Assembly (NCBI GenBank): GCA_021613335.1
Contig: JAJTWR010000329.1
Span: 732,501-796,500 of the forward strand
Source: Whitmania pigra
Taxonomy: Eukaryota > Annelida > Clitellata > Hirudinida > Haemopidae
Length of the DNA stretch: 64,000 nucleotides
Reading direction: 5' to 3'
Under the pieces are notes generated by a model, which saw nothing but the letters and a program-made list of their open reading frames with translations, made no database searches and was not told the origin of the DNA. Shown here one piece after another: positions 34,502-48,400 of the stretch (the stretch's first letter is position 1; each line of letters starts with the position of its first letter). Made by a program: the position numbers and the translations under genes.

Positions 34502-37020
34502 AAACTTGTTGGTGTTCTCCAAAACACACGAATAAATTTCGCGTCGATGTCAGTTCAGCCCTTAAAGGCTGCAAACATGGTTGATTGAGTCACATACATT
34601 TCGATGTGAATCATTAATAATAATTGCAGCAGAATTTAACCTTTCCAATATTTAGTTTTATTTCGTAGGTCCGCACAAATCGCCCAACAAATCATCCGCT
34701 CCTTGATTAATTTGAATGCTTCTCATTAGAAAAGGTGACCTCTCAAGATAACCATTCATTCGAATAATCCAATCACACTTCAGTCCACTGGACCAAATAG
34801 CACCGGAGTTTTAAATTTATCATTATTGTATTTTATTTGATCGAACGTTAATCAAGACCACCTGCTTATTAGTTTTATTTATCTAATAATAGTAATAATA
34901 ATATTTGTTATTATTATTTTTTATTATTATTATTATTATATTACGTATTTTAGAAGATAGCCTTGAAACAAAAGAACCTTTAATAACAACATGCTTCAAC
35001 GAATATTGACATAGCAGTAAAGCGGTGTAAATCAAATTATTAACAAATGTAATTCCCATTTCAAATTAACTTCTCTAAAAATGAATGCTGACAATTTGCA
35101 TTTCCAATGTTAATAAATATCTAACGGATGCAATAAAGAGATTGTTTGCTCACTTGGACAGTGTTTGTCAAGAAACTGGACGCGAGTTGTGCCGAAAATT
35201 GAGCAACATTTTCATTCTTCACGAGAGCAAGAGATGCAGCTACGGTTAACAACTTTAGTATTTCTTGTGTATCCTTCTGTTACAGACAAACAGTTGTTTA
35301 TTTCAATGACAGGTCACCGAATTTCCAGTTCCGATGGTTGAATGAGGATGATATCGTCATCTACAGCTGTGCATTTCTTCCGAAGAGATTATTTGCTCCC
35401 GTTCGATGGGCAGTTTATCTCTCCTTGTAAATTCGTGAGGGACACGTACGTTTATTATTTTAATGCCTGACTCCGCCTAACGCATCTCCTAAGCAATGCT
35501 TATCCATCTCGCAAATGCTACACTCACGCGTGGTCTCCGCATCCGAAAGATCGAGTTTCCGAAGAAATTGAGAGAATTTACGAAAAATATAATTTTATTC
35601 ATATTATTGCAAGGTTCATCCTCTATAGAATTTATGCTTTGCAATTCACGGGTTTTATGTGCTCTTTGAGTGAATTAATCGAATAAAGCATTTTAGACGG
35701 TACTAGGGATGGCATTTGCGAAAATAAAATAAAAGAAGTAAATGAATTAATTATTGGAAAATAACGAGGATGGTGAAAACTGATGTCGGAAATGTTGCCT
35801 CGCGAGAGGTGCTCGCCGTTCACATGACCATGTTGCGTCAACACGAGAGCATACAAAGCTGTGCGATAGGTGTCTTAATATAGCCGTGTGCAAGCTTAAA
35901 ATATTTGCTTGCACGTGGCTTCTCTCCTGCTGTTGTCTTCATCATTCCCCTGTATCATAGCTCGACAGAAAATACACTTCATTCGAACGTCACTCGAATC
36001 CAAACATTGAGGCGAGCTGTGAATGGCTCTGAGGTAACGGATCTTCGTCAGACATTGCGACGACGTCGAGGTAAAACAAATATTTGAAATCCGTGACTCT
36101 TCCAATTAATTAGGACTCCAATTCCTCTTCTTGTGCCACCGCACATTCACGTCATCTGAGGCTGAAAATGAAGTCACGTTTCGACATTTGACGCTGTGTT
36201 TTGACGTTTCGTTTCCTTTGCCTCTCAGTGAGTGGCACGTGATTTGTTTCAACAAGAGCCATGAACCCATTAATGTCTTTCGACAAGTTTTGATTACTCC
36301 TCAGCTAAGCATTAATGATTTGTCTTAACATTATCGTTATCATCAATTCCATCTCCATCGTGTTCATCATCGTCATATTTTTTCAATAATTCCTTTTCTG
36401 AAGACGTTCACAATAATTTCGTTAACTCAGGCAAACCACCGGTGTCGACGATTTCTCATTTTCATTTCGACAGGCAGCATCGGGTCAATGTGTCACTAAA
36501 CATTCATTTGCACTGTTCTTTAACGGAGTTATTAAAAACTAAATGTACAATAAATAATTATTACGAAATATAAATACATAATTTAATTGCTCATAAATAC
36601 AGCATTAACCAACAAGTGCAACAAAATGTGGATGTGAATAAATGAGGTGAAGACATTTCCGACAACCCAATTAGCGTGCAATTGGACATTTCAATAAATT
36701 TATTTTGTGCAGATTTAAAAACAAACTCGGATAAAAATCAATGCAAAATCGTGGACTTGCATAACGCTTTCAAACCAAAAAATAAAAATGAGGAAGACAA
36801 GGATATTGTTGTGGTTCAGCATGCGATAAAGATAGGCATGTTTAATCCAAGTGGAATTCACTTCATCCTTGAATATGGGATGGTGCCAGTGAGCCAATGT
36901 TAGGCAATGAGGATGTCCTATTCGTGGTCTGCCTCCGTTGCTCGCATTTGGCGCCGCATAAATAACCGCTTATTGAGATGTAATTTTAACTCATTAAAAT
37001 CCTTCTATGTTCTATGACGG

Positions 37021-37320
37021 TGCTTTTTAAAACATCCATGTTATCCACATTTCCATAAATAATAGGCGGGACCAGATGAGTAGATAGGGCTTTCGGCGCC
37101 CGGGTAGGCCGTCCCTCCCCCGTTCTCTCCTCCCAGTTAGGCTATTAGGTAAAACCAGTGCCGGATTAAGAATGGGGGCCCGACGGGCCAGGGCCCAGAA
37201 CCATCCACCAAGATTGCCTCCTACCAATATAGATTTTCGATTAAATTTATATAAAATGGGTAGTATGATACATTTTAAAAACGAATAGTCCTCGGTAAAT
37301 GCGCCCATTGAAGAGTTAGG
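37021..37320. mobile_element. hAT transposon terminus
   Basis: From 37157 the sequence reads CAGTGCCGGATTAAGAATGG and continues with GGGCCCGACGGGCCAGGGCC, the typical CAGNGCCGG start and GC-rich subterminal region of hAT elements. 37060-37140 is also unusually GC-rich. No matching far end or transposase was found next to it. Confidence 0.6.
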
Positions 37321-38918
37321 TCTTAATTTGTCATTTGGTTTAGCGCATCGATTGATATACTACATACTTTCAGCTCAATATTGACGATATCTCAAATAAT
37401 ACGTCACGAAAATTTCTAAAATTTTAGTATGTTATGTAAATAGTGCTTCCAAAATTATGTTTTAAACTTGACGAATTTATTTTGAAACTTAGTAAGAAAT
37501 CTCAAACTGTTTTTTTGCGATGCCCAAAAAAGTTAGAAAGCAAACATCAAAAGTCAATAATAACAATAAAAATTTATTTTTTTTACACAAAACGTTATGC
37601 AATATGAAATTATGTTTCCTTTCTTTTCTATTATTTCAAAACATTTCTTGTCATGTAATTAGAAATATCATGTACGGGCCTGTTGAGCTCTTTAGCAATC
37701 CTCAATAAATATTTGGCTATCCTTCCTTTTTCCTGCCTCAATCTTTCCCTTCTCATTTTCGGACAAAGGTTTAATTTTACCCATCACTAAACTATCAATA
37801 ATAAACTAAAAAAAGGAAATTTCTTAAAAGTATCATGCTATTAAACCACTTTGAAGTTCATTTGCACCTTGTTAATTTTATTTTATAGCTTGTATTGAGA
37901 TATATTGAGAAATATGGCCCTTTATGACATTATGACGTTAACTTCATCGTCTATGGTGGCTATAAAATTTTTGTCGCTCGGATTATTAAGTAATGAATGG
38001 ATGGTTAAAACATGTGATCGATCAAATAATGTTCTTTGGCATTTGTAATTAGTATTTAGTTCAATATTATAGAATATTATTTCAACATTAAGTCATTCAG
38101 ATCAGCGACCGTCACTTTGCTGAATTCCGTTGGAAGCAAAAAAGGGGTCACCTCTTCAAGTTGTGTGAAAACGCTGAAATGACGTCTATCCTATCAGAGT
38201 CTGAACAAAAAACGTCCTTCACCCATCTAAAACTTTACTTCTTTCAAAAGACACCGAATTTTAAAAAGGAAAATTTAGATCGACATAATGATATGACTTA
38301 ATTTAAGTTGATTCTGAAATCGTTAACCTAACTTCATTCTACCGTAAAACTCTTGGTATTTGAAAAAAAAATTTACTACAAAATTTGTTTATTAATCAAA
38401 AATAAAGAGATTGAAATGATGATGCTCATAGTAAACATGGTCTCCAACATTACAAATAATATCTTTTAGACGTTTTTTTTTCGCAAAATAAGGCTCACTC
38501 AAAGTTTCATAAAATAAAAAAATTAAAATTAAAAATTAGGTCAAAAACTATGAATTTGCACTCAAACAAGGAATTTCCAGAGAAGTTTCGCTTTTCGCAC
38601 TTTATTCAGTTCTTCCCCATTCAACAGCTTTTGCAAATCTTCCAACAAATATTCGTGTGGTTTCGACAAAAATAAGAAAGGGCTACAACGAGTTTTAATG
38701 TATGTTACATTATATGTTAGTAAATGCCGTTAAACAACTTATGACATAATTTTAAATAATTTCTAATTAATTTATCATTTCAATAATTTAAAACCCGTCA
38801 ACTCACCACACTTTCAATGTAATCTGAAGCAACCGTGATGCTCTACAAACTTGACTTCTTTCTATTACAGATATGATGTAATCCCTAAAAGGACTTCGAA
38901 TTCCATCAAGCCCAAACG
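37321..38918. other. gene-free region with dispersed repeat
   Basis: 38105-38190 shares phrases (TCTTCAAGTTGTGTGAAAA, GCTGAAATGAC) with 8480-8540 and 11290-11320. The ORF at 37520-37708 has no recognisable product. Nothing else is supported. Confidence 0.4.
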
Positions 38919-41216
38919 TCAATGACTCGTAAACGTCAGGGAATCTTCCATCTGAAATATTTTGAAGGTGCCAAAAGTTTATAACAATTTACATAATTTA
39001 CATAAATTAAAAAAATTATTGCTCTAATCAATAATTATTGACAATACCTTAAAAATATCAGCACTCTTCCAAAATACATCACGTAGTATCAGCATCACTT
39101 GAAGACTTTTCATAAAATCGTGATAGTAAAGATATCTCTCAATCGTAAAATCTGGATTTTCTAACAGTTCCTTATTTTCCTCCACGTTCAACATGTCATT
39201 AAATTTGTCGCTCTTCAGTTTATTGTTGGCATTTTGTATATCGGCTGAAGAGCTGTATTCTGATAAATATGGTTCAAACTGATATCGGCTACATTTTTCT
39301 ATTTCCATTACTTCCGCATCTAAATGGTTCTTAAAAGTAAAACAATTAGATCCAGATTTCCAGTTATCAGACATATGATTAAACTTTATAATAATTAAAA
39401 ATAACTTACTGCATAAATTCTGTTAAAGTACAATGAATACTGGAAATATGAAACTAACATCTGGATATGGAATAAAAATCTAATTTCGGTTCGCATATTT
39501 TCATATTCATAACGAAAATTTCTGAAAATGTACTCTGTGGTTGGAGCTTTCTTGACAGTCTAAAAATATGATATTATCTATTTAGAAAGGACTTTGTTTA
39601 CTTTTGCTATTTACTTAATTAATTAAGTATTTAATTTCATGTAATTGTATAAACATCATCATTAATAATTTATCCAAAACGTAGTAAATTACCTCCTCAC
39701 ACCCTAGGATGAAACACTCTATGATTCTTTCATTTTGATCACTTGTACACATAAAGTACTTGAGAAGATGTTGCAGGTGTGTGGTAAAAAGTGCGCTGGG
39801 ATATCGGCTGCAAGAAAGGTTTCGAAATTAACATTTGTTAAACGGTTACACCAAAAATTAATTTAAAATTTATAACGATAGCGCAACAAATAATGTTCAG
39901 ACATAAATTAAGATAAAGTAATGTTCTCATTTCTTACATTGGCGAGCTACCCATAACGTAATTCTCTGCTTCTTCGGGCACTTGGCTTGAGGGATATTTT
40001 TCAGTTTTGATAACCATGCCATAATACCTAAAATGATTATAACAAGAAATATTTAGTTCAAAATTACTCAAGTAATTATTAATTTAATTATAAATATATT
40101 ACAAGGTTTGGAATGCTTGTCTGTGTTAATTAACTCTTTATTCTTTTCGAGGGCAACTCTGACAATTTTCAAAGCTTGACATACTCCCGTAATTATTAGT
40201 GTTTTTATTAAATCTAATGCAAATCTGTTGATAGATAAATAAATAAATTATTTATTAATAAAATAAATTACACTAATAAAATATATTTCTTACGGCAACA
40301 TGCTGAGAATAAATCTATCATCTTCTGCTGTAGACTGTTCGACCAGTTGAATGAATGTCGAAATATAAACAGGGTCCAAGAATACCTAAAAAGTATTCCG
40401 ACATTAATATTTAAATGTTGTAATAAAAATAGCTCTACTAACACTGCATAGGTAGCCTCTGTTATACAAAGGAATCGAAGACTTGACAAGTAATCTTATA
40501 GATTCTCTAGAATAAGCTTTTGCCAAAATCATTTGTCACATTTCTGATTCTATTAGTAATCATTAATAAAATACCCGCACTGTCGACCACTGTTTGAGTA
40601 GACTGGATATTATTCGGAATTATTAAGTCATCGATATCATCGATACATGGGTCTGAGAGCTTAGGTAGGATAGAGCTGAAAGGGATGAAAATTAAGCATG
40701 AGTTTTTGTTAACATCTGTACTATATAAAGATATTAATTTATGTAATTTTAAAATGAAATAGAATATATCTTATTATTATCATTATTATTGACAGGGCTT
40801 CTGATGAGAACGGGTGCCAAATGCTGGGGAACTGGTAAGTTTTTGGGGCTCGTCCGGATTTGAATATCTTTTGCTGTTTTATTATTAAATTGACATAACA
40901 AAGGGTTCTTTGGCTGCTCTGACTATGGGTCATTTTATGGCATTTTTGTTGACAACCCTGCTTATTGATACGTATTAACTCTTACAAGAAGCCTAGGTCT
41001 TCGAGTACAAACCTTATATGAAGAGATATTTTCTCAAATTTGGCCCTATGATATCCATCATAAATCTAAAATATACCATTAAATCAAAAGGATGTCGTAG
41101 ACATTAAAATTTAATTGATGAGGTATATTTCTTACATAACAAGATCTCCGCATTCCGCGATTAAATTTTTCGATAGTCTTGCTCAGTATTTGAATCTCCG
41201 AAAAAGTGTTGAAACT
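38919..41216 (-). CDS. uncharacterised helical protein, at least 11 exons
   Basis: A chain of phase-consistent exons: 41136-41216 (5' edge uncertain), 41013-41065, 40575-40675, 40443-40516, 40294-40385, 40135-40224, 39938-40027, 39693-39807, 39410-39559, 39048-39329 and 38919-38951 with stop. About 380 residues, strongly alpha-helical in appearance, rich in Leu/Ile with regular charges (FLDPVYISTFIQLVEQSTAE, ALDLIKTLIITGVCQALKIV, LFTTHLQHLLKYFMCTSDQN, YEYENMRTEIRFLFHIQMLV). There is no signal peptide or clear membrane span. It could be an ARM/HEAT-like scaffold, but I do not recognise the family. The start is not fixed: an ATG at 41314 opens MAGEDNVKDNDT followed by a donor, but its phase does not join the next exon in the coding frame. 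The splice chain itself is the main evidence that it is real. Confidence 0.6.
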
Positions 41217-41314
41217 TCAAGTTTTCTATAATAAATAATTGAAAGACTTTAAATTGTTCTAAAGTTTAGTTTTGTACCTGTATCGTTATCTTTTACGTTG
41301 TCCTCACCGGCCAT

Positions 41315-42418
41315 TCTTCAGTAGTTTCGAAACGATTTGTCGCTAGAAAAAAATTAGTTATATTTTATATTTTATAGTGGTTGTTAAATACTTATGAGGC
41401 ATCCCGCTTAATTGTCACGCAGTTGTAGGTGTTGTATGCTGAAAGATCTGGCTATTCCTTTATTTATCGTACCAAGATAACTGGTTATCTATATAGAAAA
41501 CTTTGATTAAGAAATCAACATATAACGTTGTTTCGTACCACTTTTTCCCCGTAAATTTTCCGCTTTTCTTCATGAATGTAATTCTAAATCTAGACTTATC
41601 AAGATAAAGATTTATATTATGCCATTCTAAAATTTTAAACATTTAACCGTCGAACGCCAAACAAAATTGTTAATTAAGTAATAAGATAATTATTGAAAAT
41701 GTTAAAATTACAAAATTTAAATAAAGTAGCTCCAGTTTATTCTATAGATGGAACAAAGCAAATATTGTTTTTTTTTCTGCAATGAGTCACTTGCGGCAAA
41801 ACCAATGGAAACCAAGAGATTTGCTTAATTTGCAGATGATCTATGAAACAAATTACTCTAATATTTTATAATTAGAGATCATTGACCTTATCTTGAAAAA
41901 AACATGCTTTATTTATGGCATAGCTAGACTGACAATCCTGAATGCTTTTTTCCTATGTTAATTATTATCAAGTACTATCGGTCAAATGGCATTAAGGAAA
42001 ATAAAAAAAAAGTATATTTTAATTTTACTTAAATATGTGCAACATCAATGGAACAGTTGCAGCTATAATATTCCACTTGTTTTAATAGTAACTATCATTC
42101 CAGCTATTGCATTGGTTCCTGCTTTAGAACGATTCTGAGTCGATCCACAAAAATTGTATGGATTGAGCACTATTTGTTACATCTAAAGTAAATTTATTTA
42201 TTTTTATTTGTTGACACGCAATAAGGTTTAATTATTTGGAAGTGCAGCAACTTGCAGAGTCGAGGGAATACCAAGAATGACCATGGTCAATAACTATCAA
42301 CCTGAGCCGATCCGCCGCGGTGTAAATTATAATCTGATGGAGATGCTTGGTTAAGCGGTGGCAGCGCATTATATGGATTAAAGCAACGGACATTAAAATT
42401 GGTGGCGACAGTGAAGAG
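41315..42418. other. divergent intergenic region
   Basis: Lies between the minus-strand unknown gene and the plus-strand PLCL gene, so promoters of both are expected here. AT-rich. I saw no clear TATA or other element. An open frame continues upstream of the PLCL start to 42347 but lacks an ATG. Confidence 0.4.
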
Positions 42419-45400
42419 ATGGAGGCCGATGTAGTCGCATGTGCTCGATCCGGAGATTATGATGTCGGTGGTTGTGACGAATTTGGTGATGTCTTTATCT
42501 CAACTGTTAACGAAAATGGTGATCAGAGCGGCAGCACTTTAAAGCCTTCAAATGACGTTCCCTTTCCGAGAAAAAGCAGTTTGAAGAAAGGAGATAACCA
42601 AAGACATGAAAGCAAAAAAAAGACTGTATCGTTTAGTTCTGTTACTCCTGACGACAAGACAATAGCTAGTGGTTTGTTTTTTGCGTTTGATAAAATATTG
42701 TCTATAGATAAGAATATTGCTGTAGATGCATTGTTTTGGAGAATGCCTGATTTTTCATTCTATTTGGTTTGAGCAAAACTTTGTCTAAAATGCCAGTTTA
42801 TCAATTTGTTTCATGAAAAATTGCTCATGGTAACATAGATTGTTAAATTTATTTGAAATTTAAAAATATATTGTTTAATTGATCACTTTCAGCCACTGAT
42901 TGTCTATATTTTATGCAAAGTGGGAGTGTATTCATAAAATTAAAATCAAATGGTCGACAATACAAAAGAGTATTTCTTCTTTCTTCAAACCTGAAGGAGA
43001 TTACATGGCATCCATCATCAAAAAAGCCCAACAAAGCTAAAAGTCAGCATCAAGATGAGCATGATTGATTAGTCGACTTTTGAGAATGAAGGATGTTTAG
43101 TTAAAAGTGTGAACTGATTAACATTTGCTTTTGTTGCCACATTAACATGATTTCGTTGCAGTCACCATCGATCAAATAAAAGAAATCCGATGCGGGAGAC
43201 TTTCCTCAGCCCCAAAAAGTTTATATTCTCACAATGGATGCGTTTTCTCGATTGTCACTGGAGATTCATTCCAATCCCTGGATCTTATTGCAAGCTCTGC
43301 AGATGAGGCAAACACTTGGATCACTGGGCTCAATTTTCTCAAGCTCAAACACGATGGTCAGCATTAAGTTTTATTATTTTCTTGAGAAAAGCAATTTTGT
43401 GGACGTTGTAGATTTGGTGGTGGTTTTGAATGGAAATATCAACTGTTAATCTCTAACCATTTTCACCAATTTTTCATTTTGAAAAATTTATGCAACTCAT
43501 TTCTTCTTATGTTTGCATTTACTAATGTTTTACTCATTTTGTTTGGCGTAACAAATGAAATCTTAAATCAGATTATTTAATTTGTTCATACAAGAAATGA
43601 TATAAAAATGTCTGAGATGAGAATTTGTGACAGCCAATTAAAATATAAAATGGCACCTGAGTTTATGAATGCAGCCTGAGCCGTCTGTTAATGGGGCTTC
43701 ATCCGTTAATGGGGCTGCATCCTGCGTTTTTGGTTTTGGGTCTGTTTTGATGTCTGTCATTATCACTCTTGTGATATAATTTATGCAATTTATGATGGCG
43801 GTTCTTGATGTCATTATTTTGTTGTTGGGTCTTAAATGATTATTTCCAACCAATATTGAGAAATTGAGAAATGTTCATTCTTTTATGTGTATTTATTATA
43901 AATTTACATTCCAGGGATGGATTAAAGGATCTAGTAAATTTGTAAATCATAATTGTAGGCTCATATGTTGTCGTATGTTAATGGCATAATTTATGAGAAC
44001 AAGTGTAAGGCTTCATGTTGAATTTCATTTCAATTTATATTCATCAAGTTATCTGATTTCAGGTGGCAACTTGGGAATAGAGAAACCACTTAGAGACAAG
44101 TGAGCTTTAATTTTTAGAGATAATTTTTAAGAGAAATTTTAATGCTGATTTGTGGCAGTCATAATTGGCATTTTGAATGAATGTTTTGACTTGCTGCACC
44201 AGAATCCTTTTACGAGACTTGTTATAGGATTAGGAGTAATTGTCGTACTAACAGGTGGCTTGAAAACATGTTCCAATTGGCCGACATTCACAAGAAAGGT
44301 GAACTTACAGGAGATGAAGTCACTGACCTCATGAAAAAAATTAACTCCAATTTATCTTGTCATCAAATTCAGCGTTTGCTCAGAGTTAGTTTTCATTTTC
44401 TTTCAAATCTTTGCCTTTACCATGAAACAGTATATTGCTATAAGATGTGTGATAAACGTGCCACGTCTTCTTATGCAAAGGAAACGTGTCCGAACAAAGA
44501 GGGAGTCGTCGCAATTAACTGCTCGGAGTTTGTGGATCTCTTTAAAAAAATATCTGCAAGGCCTGATATTTTGTCTCTTTTCATAAGGTTTTCCATCACG
44601 TTTTTGTTTTAAGACGTCATTTTTGAACTACTAATTAGTTACTAATTAATAGTTAGTTAATGTATTCATTATGTTAACGTTGGTCACTACAAATGGTCAT
44701 TTGTTTTTAAAGATATTCCAAGAAAGTTGATTACATGACTTGTGAGGAGTTGAAGATGTTTGCAGAAACAGAGCAAGGAGTGAGTTTTGTTTGCTTTTGC
44801 TTGTTTTAATTTTGTTTCATAACACAAATGATTGTGGAAATTTGTAATGTAACCATCAGGATATCACAACATGCTTAAGATTAAGTGTTTTGGTTTGAAT
44901 TAGTTGATGCCTTGGTGATGAATGTAGTAAAATGTGGAAAGTACATTTGCCCTCAACATTTAATCGCTCTGACTGAATTTGAATACTATGATTAGCTAGC
45001 AATGTTTCTCAATATCTCACTGATTTACTGATCAGGAAGAGCATCACTCATCTTGGTTTAGAATCCTTGTTATTCTAAACATTCAGAAGTAAGGCATTGT
45101 AAATAGTCTTTCATGTCTTTGGGTCGAGGGTGCCAGATAATCCTTCAACTGACACTCTGACCTCACAAACTGTTGAACTATTCCAATCCATCCTATCAAC
45201 ACTCAATCGTGCACGTCATAACTTTTACTGAGCATTGGGCTATTTATTTTTCTCTCCTGTTCTTTCACTTTGTATTGTGGTATTGTTAACTACTTTATGT
45301 TGTGGTATTATTATTATTATTCTGGTTATATTAATTTTTGTGTTCTGAGCATGTGTCAGATGTTGTGACACTCTCACATCCTTCTAGGATTATTGGTTGA

Positions 45401-48400
45401 ATAAATATGTAAATAAAAATATTAAATCCTCACATTGTTGAGGAAGCAGAAACAATATAGAGCGAACCTAAAATAAAGATTTTACAACCCTATTGTCATA
45501 TGTAATGTTTAAGGTTTGAATATGTTATGCTCGATGCTACTTTATATCTCATTGTTGTGCAATTATCTTTGTGAGCACCAACTCAATTGCTGTCAATCAA
45601 TGATGCAATTAATGATGTTAAGTTTTTAGCTATCCTAATATTTATCTAACAGATTGCAGGTTTAACTGCAGAAGAATGCAGAGAAGTAGTTGCTACGTAC
45701 GAGCCCTCGGAGGAGGGTCGAAAACGAGGACGTCTCGGCATTGACGGTTGATTGATGTAAATAGGTCTTTTCAATCATCTTCATTTTGTCCATTTTCTTT
45801 ACCAGGGTTTTCACTATATCTCATGTCCGACGAGGGTAGTATTTTTGATCCAAGTCACTTAATTGTGTGTCAGGATATGGAACAGCCATTGTGTCATTAC
45901 TTCATTGCATCCTCTTACAACACGTTAGGCTTAAATGTGTGTTATTACGCATCCGCTTGTTAATATTCAGCGAGTCGATCAAAGAGTTGGAAATATCCTT
46001 TTACTTGATTGGCTGTTTGCTCGAATTAAAAGCCAGTTTATACTTATAAGTTGTTACCAGATTACACTTTTGTTGTGCACTAAGCTTAGAAGTCAATTTG
46101 ATGTTGAGATACAGTTAATTGCATAATAAGATGAAATTCACAGAAATAACAAAGTTAAAATAACTTCACGAATAATTACCAATTATTTGGATTATAAGTT
46201 CACGTTATGTTATGTTATATTATTATTAGTTATTAGTTATCATTAGGATATGATAAAGTTTTTCAATTAAAATATGAATTATATGAAAAACTACTTAATT
46301 AGATCCTTCAATGGAAATCTTTCTTCTCAAAGCTTTGAAGCTGCACTCAAGAAGGGCTGTCGATACCTTACAAGTGATTGAAAATATGCTTGACCCCTTT
46401 GTTAGATTCATTAGCATAGATTATTTATACCAGTTGATTGCTGGGATGGAAGGAACAACGAACCTGTAGTCAAGGATAAAAGGGATTTATCTTCAGGTCA
46501 TTCGTTTAAGTCGGCCATTGAGATCATCAACCAACATGCCTTCTCCAAATCTCCGTTAGTCTCCTTTGATTGCAAACTGAAATCATCTTTCACAACACAT
46601 CAACATCACATCCAACATATTTTCAAATGATCGGTTCCAATTATGTTGTGATAATTAAAGCTATTTGGTGATTGCAACAAACGAATTGTTGTTTGATATG
46701 AAATTAATTATAAATTATTTATGGTTAATGATGAGGAATTCGATTTATCTTCAGATATCCTCTCATCATCAATTTATTAAATCATTGTTGTCCGGAACAA
46801 CAGAAGAAGATGGTGGCGACGATGAAGGATGTTTTCAAGGATAAACTTCCGAGCAAATGTCAACTTATTCAAAATCAATTACTAGCCTCTCCAGATTCTT
46901 TGAAATATAAGATCATTTTGATGGTCAATCATTTTTTTTATCTTACTTTCGTTTTTAATCTGACATATATTTTTAATCTAATAATTTTTGATTTTACTTT
47001 TAATGCTTTTTTTCATTTATTGAAACCCAGCATTTTTTTGAATTTCAATGAAACAAAGCCTTGTAAATGTTTAAGAACATCTTTTTAGAGTCAGAAGTCA
47101 CTATTAGAAGAAGAGGAAATATTTGAAAAATCCATCAAGAATGAGGTCTGCAACAAATGTTTGCCTGTAGAATGTTATAAATATTTTTTTTAAATGTGAA
47201 AACTGTCAGGGATAACGGGCATTTAATTGCTAATTTTAGATACAAATTAAATATCAATAAAAGCTTAGAATTCATGGGAATATTGAACTGAACATTATGT
47301 AATATAATAATAATAATCTTAATAATAATAATAATCTTAATTTTGCAAAAATGCAGGAAATCTTTGCAACTCAGATAGGAGCCATTGAAGAGTTATCTGA
47401 TTGTGTTCATTTCAATTTGCTGCACAGGAAGGGACAACTGGACTTTTTGGCAAAAGGAAGTAAGTTTTTATTTGTTTATTTATTTTTTTTTTTGTGTTTT
47501 TCTTGTGAAAGTTTATTTTAGATTTCATTTTGATATGATGCTTTATTGTATGATAGGTGATCTTTTAACCTCGGTTTCGTTGAGTGAATCTCTTGCGTTG
47601 AAGTTGTCAAACGTCTGCTATGAAGAGATGTTGCACTACAACAAGAGGTTCTTAACCCTCGTCAGTCCTAACGCCACAAGAGCCGATTCGAGCAATTATC
47701 ATCCTCATGACTTTTGGAGCTGTGGATGTCAACTTGGTAGCTACCACGTTTTCATCTGGAATTAATCTCGTAGAAGTCTATTAGTGTTTTTAATCATTTC
47801 CTGTAGTCTATATTGTGATGATGACCTATATATGACAGTTTCAGTGATAGTCTTCATGTTGTGCTCACAGTGTCACTGAATTACCACACGAACGGTGCCA
47901 TGATGGATCTGAATGATGGAATGTTCTTGCAGAATGGTTGTTGTGGCTATGTTCTGAAACCTGCAGCGATGAGAGATGAGATTTCCACTATAAAAGCAGA
48001 TTCCAAGGGCTTCATTCCAGGAATACCAGCTCAGGTTCTTTACATCCGGGTGAGCTTACTTTTATCTTACGTGGATTTAGTCTCCTAATTTGTTCTAAAG
48101 AAACTTGCTATTTTCAAAAGTATTACCTTGCAGATAATAAGTGCTCTAAATCTGCCAAAACCATTAGGCTCTTCAGCTAAAGGAACGACCCTTGATCCTT
48201 ACGTGACCGTCGAAATCATTGGCATCCCGTCCGACTGCGCAGAGAAGAGAACGAGGACGATACATCACCTCGAAACATCTACCACCAGTAATGGATCCTG
48301 CTCTTACATTTTTATTTCAGTCAAAATATCTTCTCAGTATAATATTTTTTTCTTTAAAGGTCCGATGTTTGAAGAGAGTTTTGAATTTGTCTTGAATCTT

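Larger units (their letters stand above)
30286..37020. other. long region without recognised coding exons
   Basis: About 6.7 kb. Visible: two adjacent hairpins (30538-30610), a TATA-type promoter candidate (31697), a tandem 92-bp repeat (34318-34501), an ATT run (34880-34940) and scattered small ORFs (for example 35342-35470 and 36676-36903) with no family match. It may be an intron or regulatory DNA of a flanking gene. Confidence 0.45.

Noticed and set aside
38830..38951. Alternative frame of the last exon of the unknown gene (DGRFPDVYESL...)
   Set aside because: It is longer and protein-like, but its phase does not match the preceding exon. The phase-consistent reading stops after 10 residues.
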